In this document: positions 63,152 through 64,000 of the stretch, piece by piece
How the letters are laid out: each line of letters begins with the position of its first letter
Position numbering within the stretch: position 1 is the stretch's first letter
Assembly (NCBI GenBank): GCA_946699065.1
Contig: CAMPDV010000308.1
Span: forward strand, 248,001 to 312,000
From: Loxodes magnus
Lineage: Eukaryota > Ciliophora > Karyorelictea > Loxodida > Loxodidae
Direction: 5' to 3'
DNA length: 64,000 bases
The notes under the pieces: model-generated
What the model was told of the DNA's origin: nothing
Seen by the model: the letters and a program-made list of their open reading frames with translations, nothing else
Databases searched by the model: none
Made by a program: the position numbers and the translations under genes

Positions 63152-64000
63152 AGTTAAAAAAGTTAAAAAGCTTTGTTAAAGCCTTAGTAGTCAGCCATCT
63201 GACCTATTCTATCAGCTTGTCTCCATTAGTTTGTCTTGAATTCCTACTAGGCTTAGTTAGGGTGTAGCACTTCATTAGTGCACCATCCTTTAATATTCTG
63301 AATAGTTTTCATCTTGCATGTAGCGTTCCTAATTATTTCTCCAAAGATTAAGATTTGAATTAAAGAATTTTTTTCTATAATTTTTTCCGCTTTATGTTGG
63401 ATATATCCTAAATAGTTTTCTAAAAATATCTTATTTATTCTTTCTTTAAATTTCGCTTAGTTAGTAGCAGTATTTTCATTGGTGTTATTTATTGCACACG
63501 TAGCATTTTATTCTTCTTTTAACCTATTATTCCTGTAACACTTATTTAATTTAAATTTACTACTTATTTTAAATAAACGTTTACTGTTTATTTTAATTTG
63601 AGTCTTCATTTTCTATTTCCATAGGATCTGATTAATTCTGTTAAATTGAAAATGGCGTAACTTGAATTTATTATTAAATTCAAAGAATTCTTTGTTCCAG
63701 TTTGTTTTCTATTTCTAATGATGATTAATATTGTTTCTCAAGTAAAGACGTTATTAGTTTTTCTAATTTTTCTACTTTATCAGTGAGGTAACTATTTTTA
63801 AACATAAACTCTTTTAATGACTTAGATAATATTTTTAGTTTGTGTCGGAAGTTTTTTTAATTCTGGATTTCCAAGTGGTTAATGTTCGTCATATCAATCA
63901 TATTTCTCACTTTCACTCATTGTAATTATTTCGCTTTTTTATTTTTTAGAGAATTTTCCTGTTTAAATGTTTTGTTCAAGTTCTGTTATTTCTTAGAAGC
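63152..64000 (-). mobile_element. Dispersed retroelement repeat B, copy 2 (cut by window end)
   Basis: Nearly identical to 11258-12125, same orientation, including the stem-loop variant at about 63263-63293. It carries the same ORF1-like gene, with ATG at 63920 and the stem-loop stop at 63274-63272, whose frame is not continuous. The copy continues past base 64000. Confidence 0.75.

Noticed and set aside
1-64000. tRNA or rRNA genes
   Set aside because: No B-box with matching cloverleaf and no conserved rRNA core sequence was noticed on either strand.
1-64000. Condylostoma (heterotrich) as source
   Set aside because: Its TAA/TAG would also serve as stops. All convincing genes here end in TGA, which fits karyorelicts better. 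Not fully excluded, given the 16-nt intron candidate.

Overview
The window looks like nuclear DNA of a karyorelictean ciliate, most likely Loxodes or a close relative. It is very AT-rich. In the intact genes TAA and TAG stand where glutamine is expected, and TGA serves both as tryptophan inside genes and as the stop at their ends. The heterotrich Condylostoma has a similar code and is the main alternative, but every convincing gene here ends in TGA. Because nearly every codon is sense, open length alone proves little. Genes were called from domain signatures, paralogue comparison, protein-like composition and scarcity of in-frame TGA.

Layout. 811-4674 (+) is an intact WD40/TRP-like channel. 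5080-10010 is a patchwork of retroelement pieces bounded by two inverted ~0.5 kb modules, followed by minus-strand ORF1-type genes to 12.1 kb. 13.7-18.8 kb and 29.2-34.7 kb are two copies of a ~5 kb segmental duplication, each carrying an intact ankyrin gene with an ADP-ribosyltransferase-like C-terminal domain. Between them (18.8-29.1 kb) lies AT-rich sequence with decayed LINE ORF2 ends. 36.4-47.4 kb (+) holds two or three large membrane-protein genes with several reading-frame changes. 47.6-55.1 kb (-) is a very large gene with about 80 MORN motifs, then an F-box and leucine-rich repeats. 55.3-64 kb is again rich in retroelement pieces: an RT-bearing LINE fragment, ORF1-type genes, a third copy of the 0.5 kb module, and a second copy of the 11.3-12.1 kb repeat cut by the window end.

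Two themes link the parts. First, many unrelated retroelement pieces end in the same short stem-loop followed by an ATTT-rich tail, which suggests one reverse transcriptase mobilises several families. Second, a family of small ORF1-like proteins (basic start, coiled coil, a PMDIE-like motif, CCHC knuckle) recurs at least seven times on both strands. Host genes with frame changes mostly break at short T or A runs, as if single bases were missing. This may be long-read assembly error or real decay; the 3.9 kb channel and both ankyrin genes show none.
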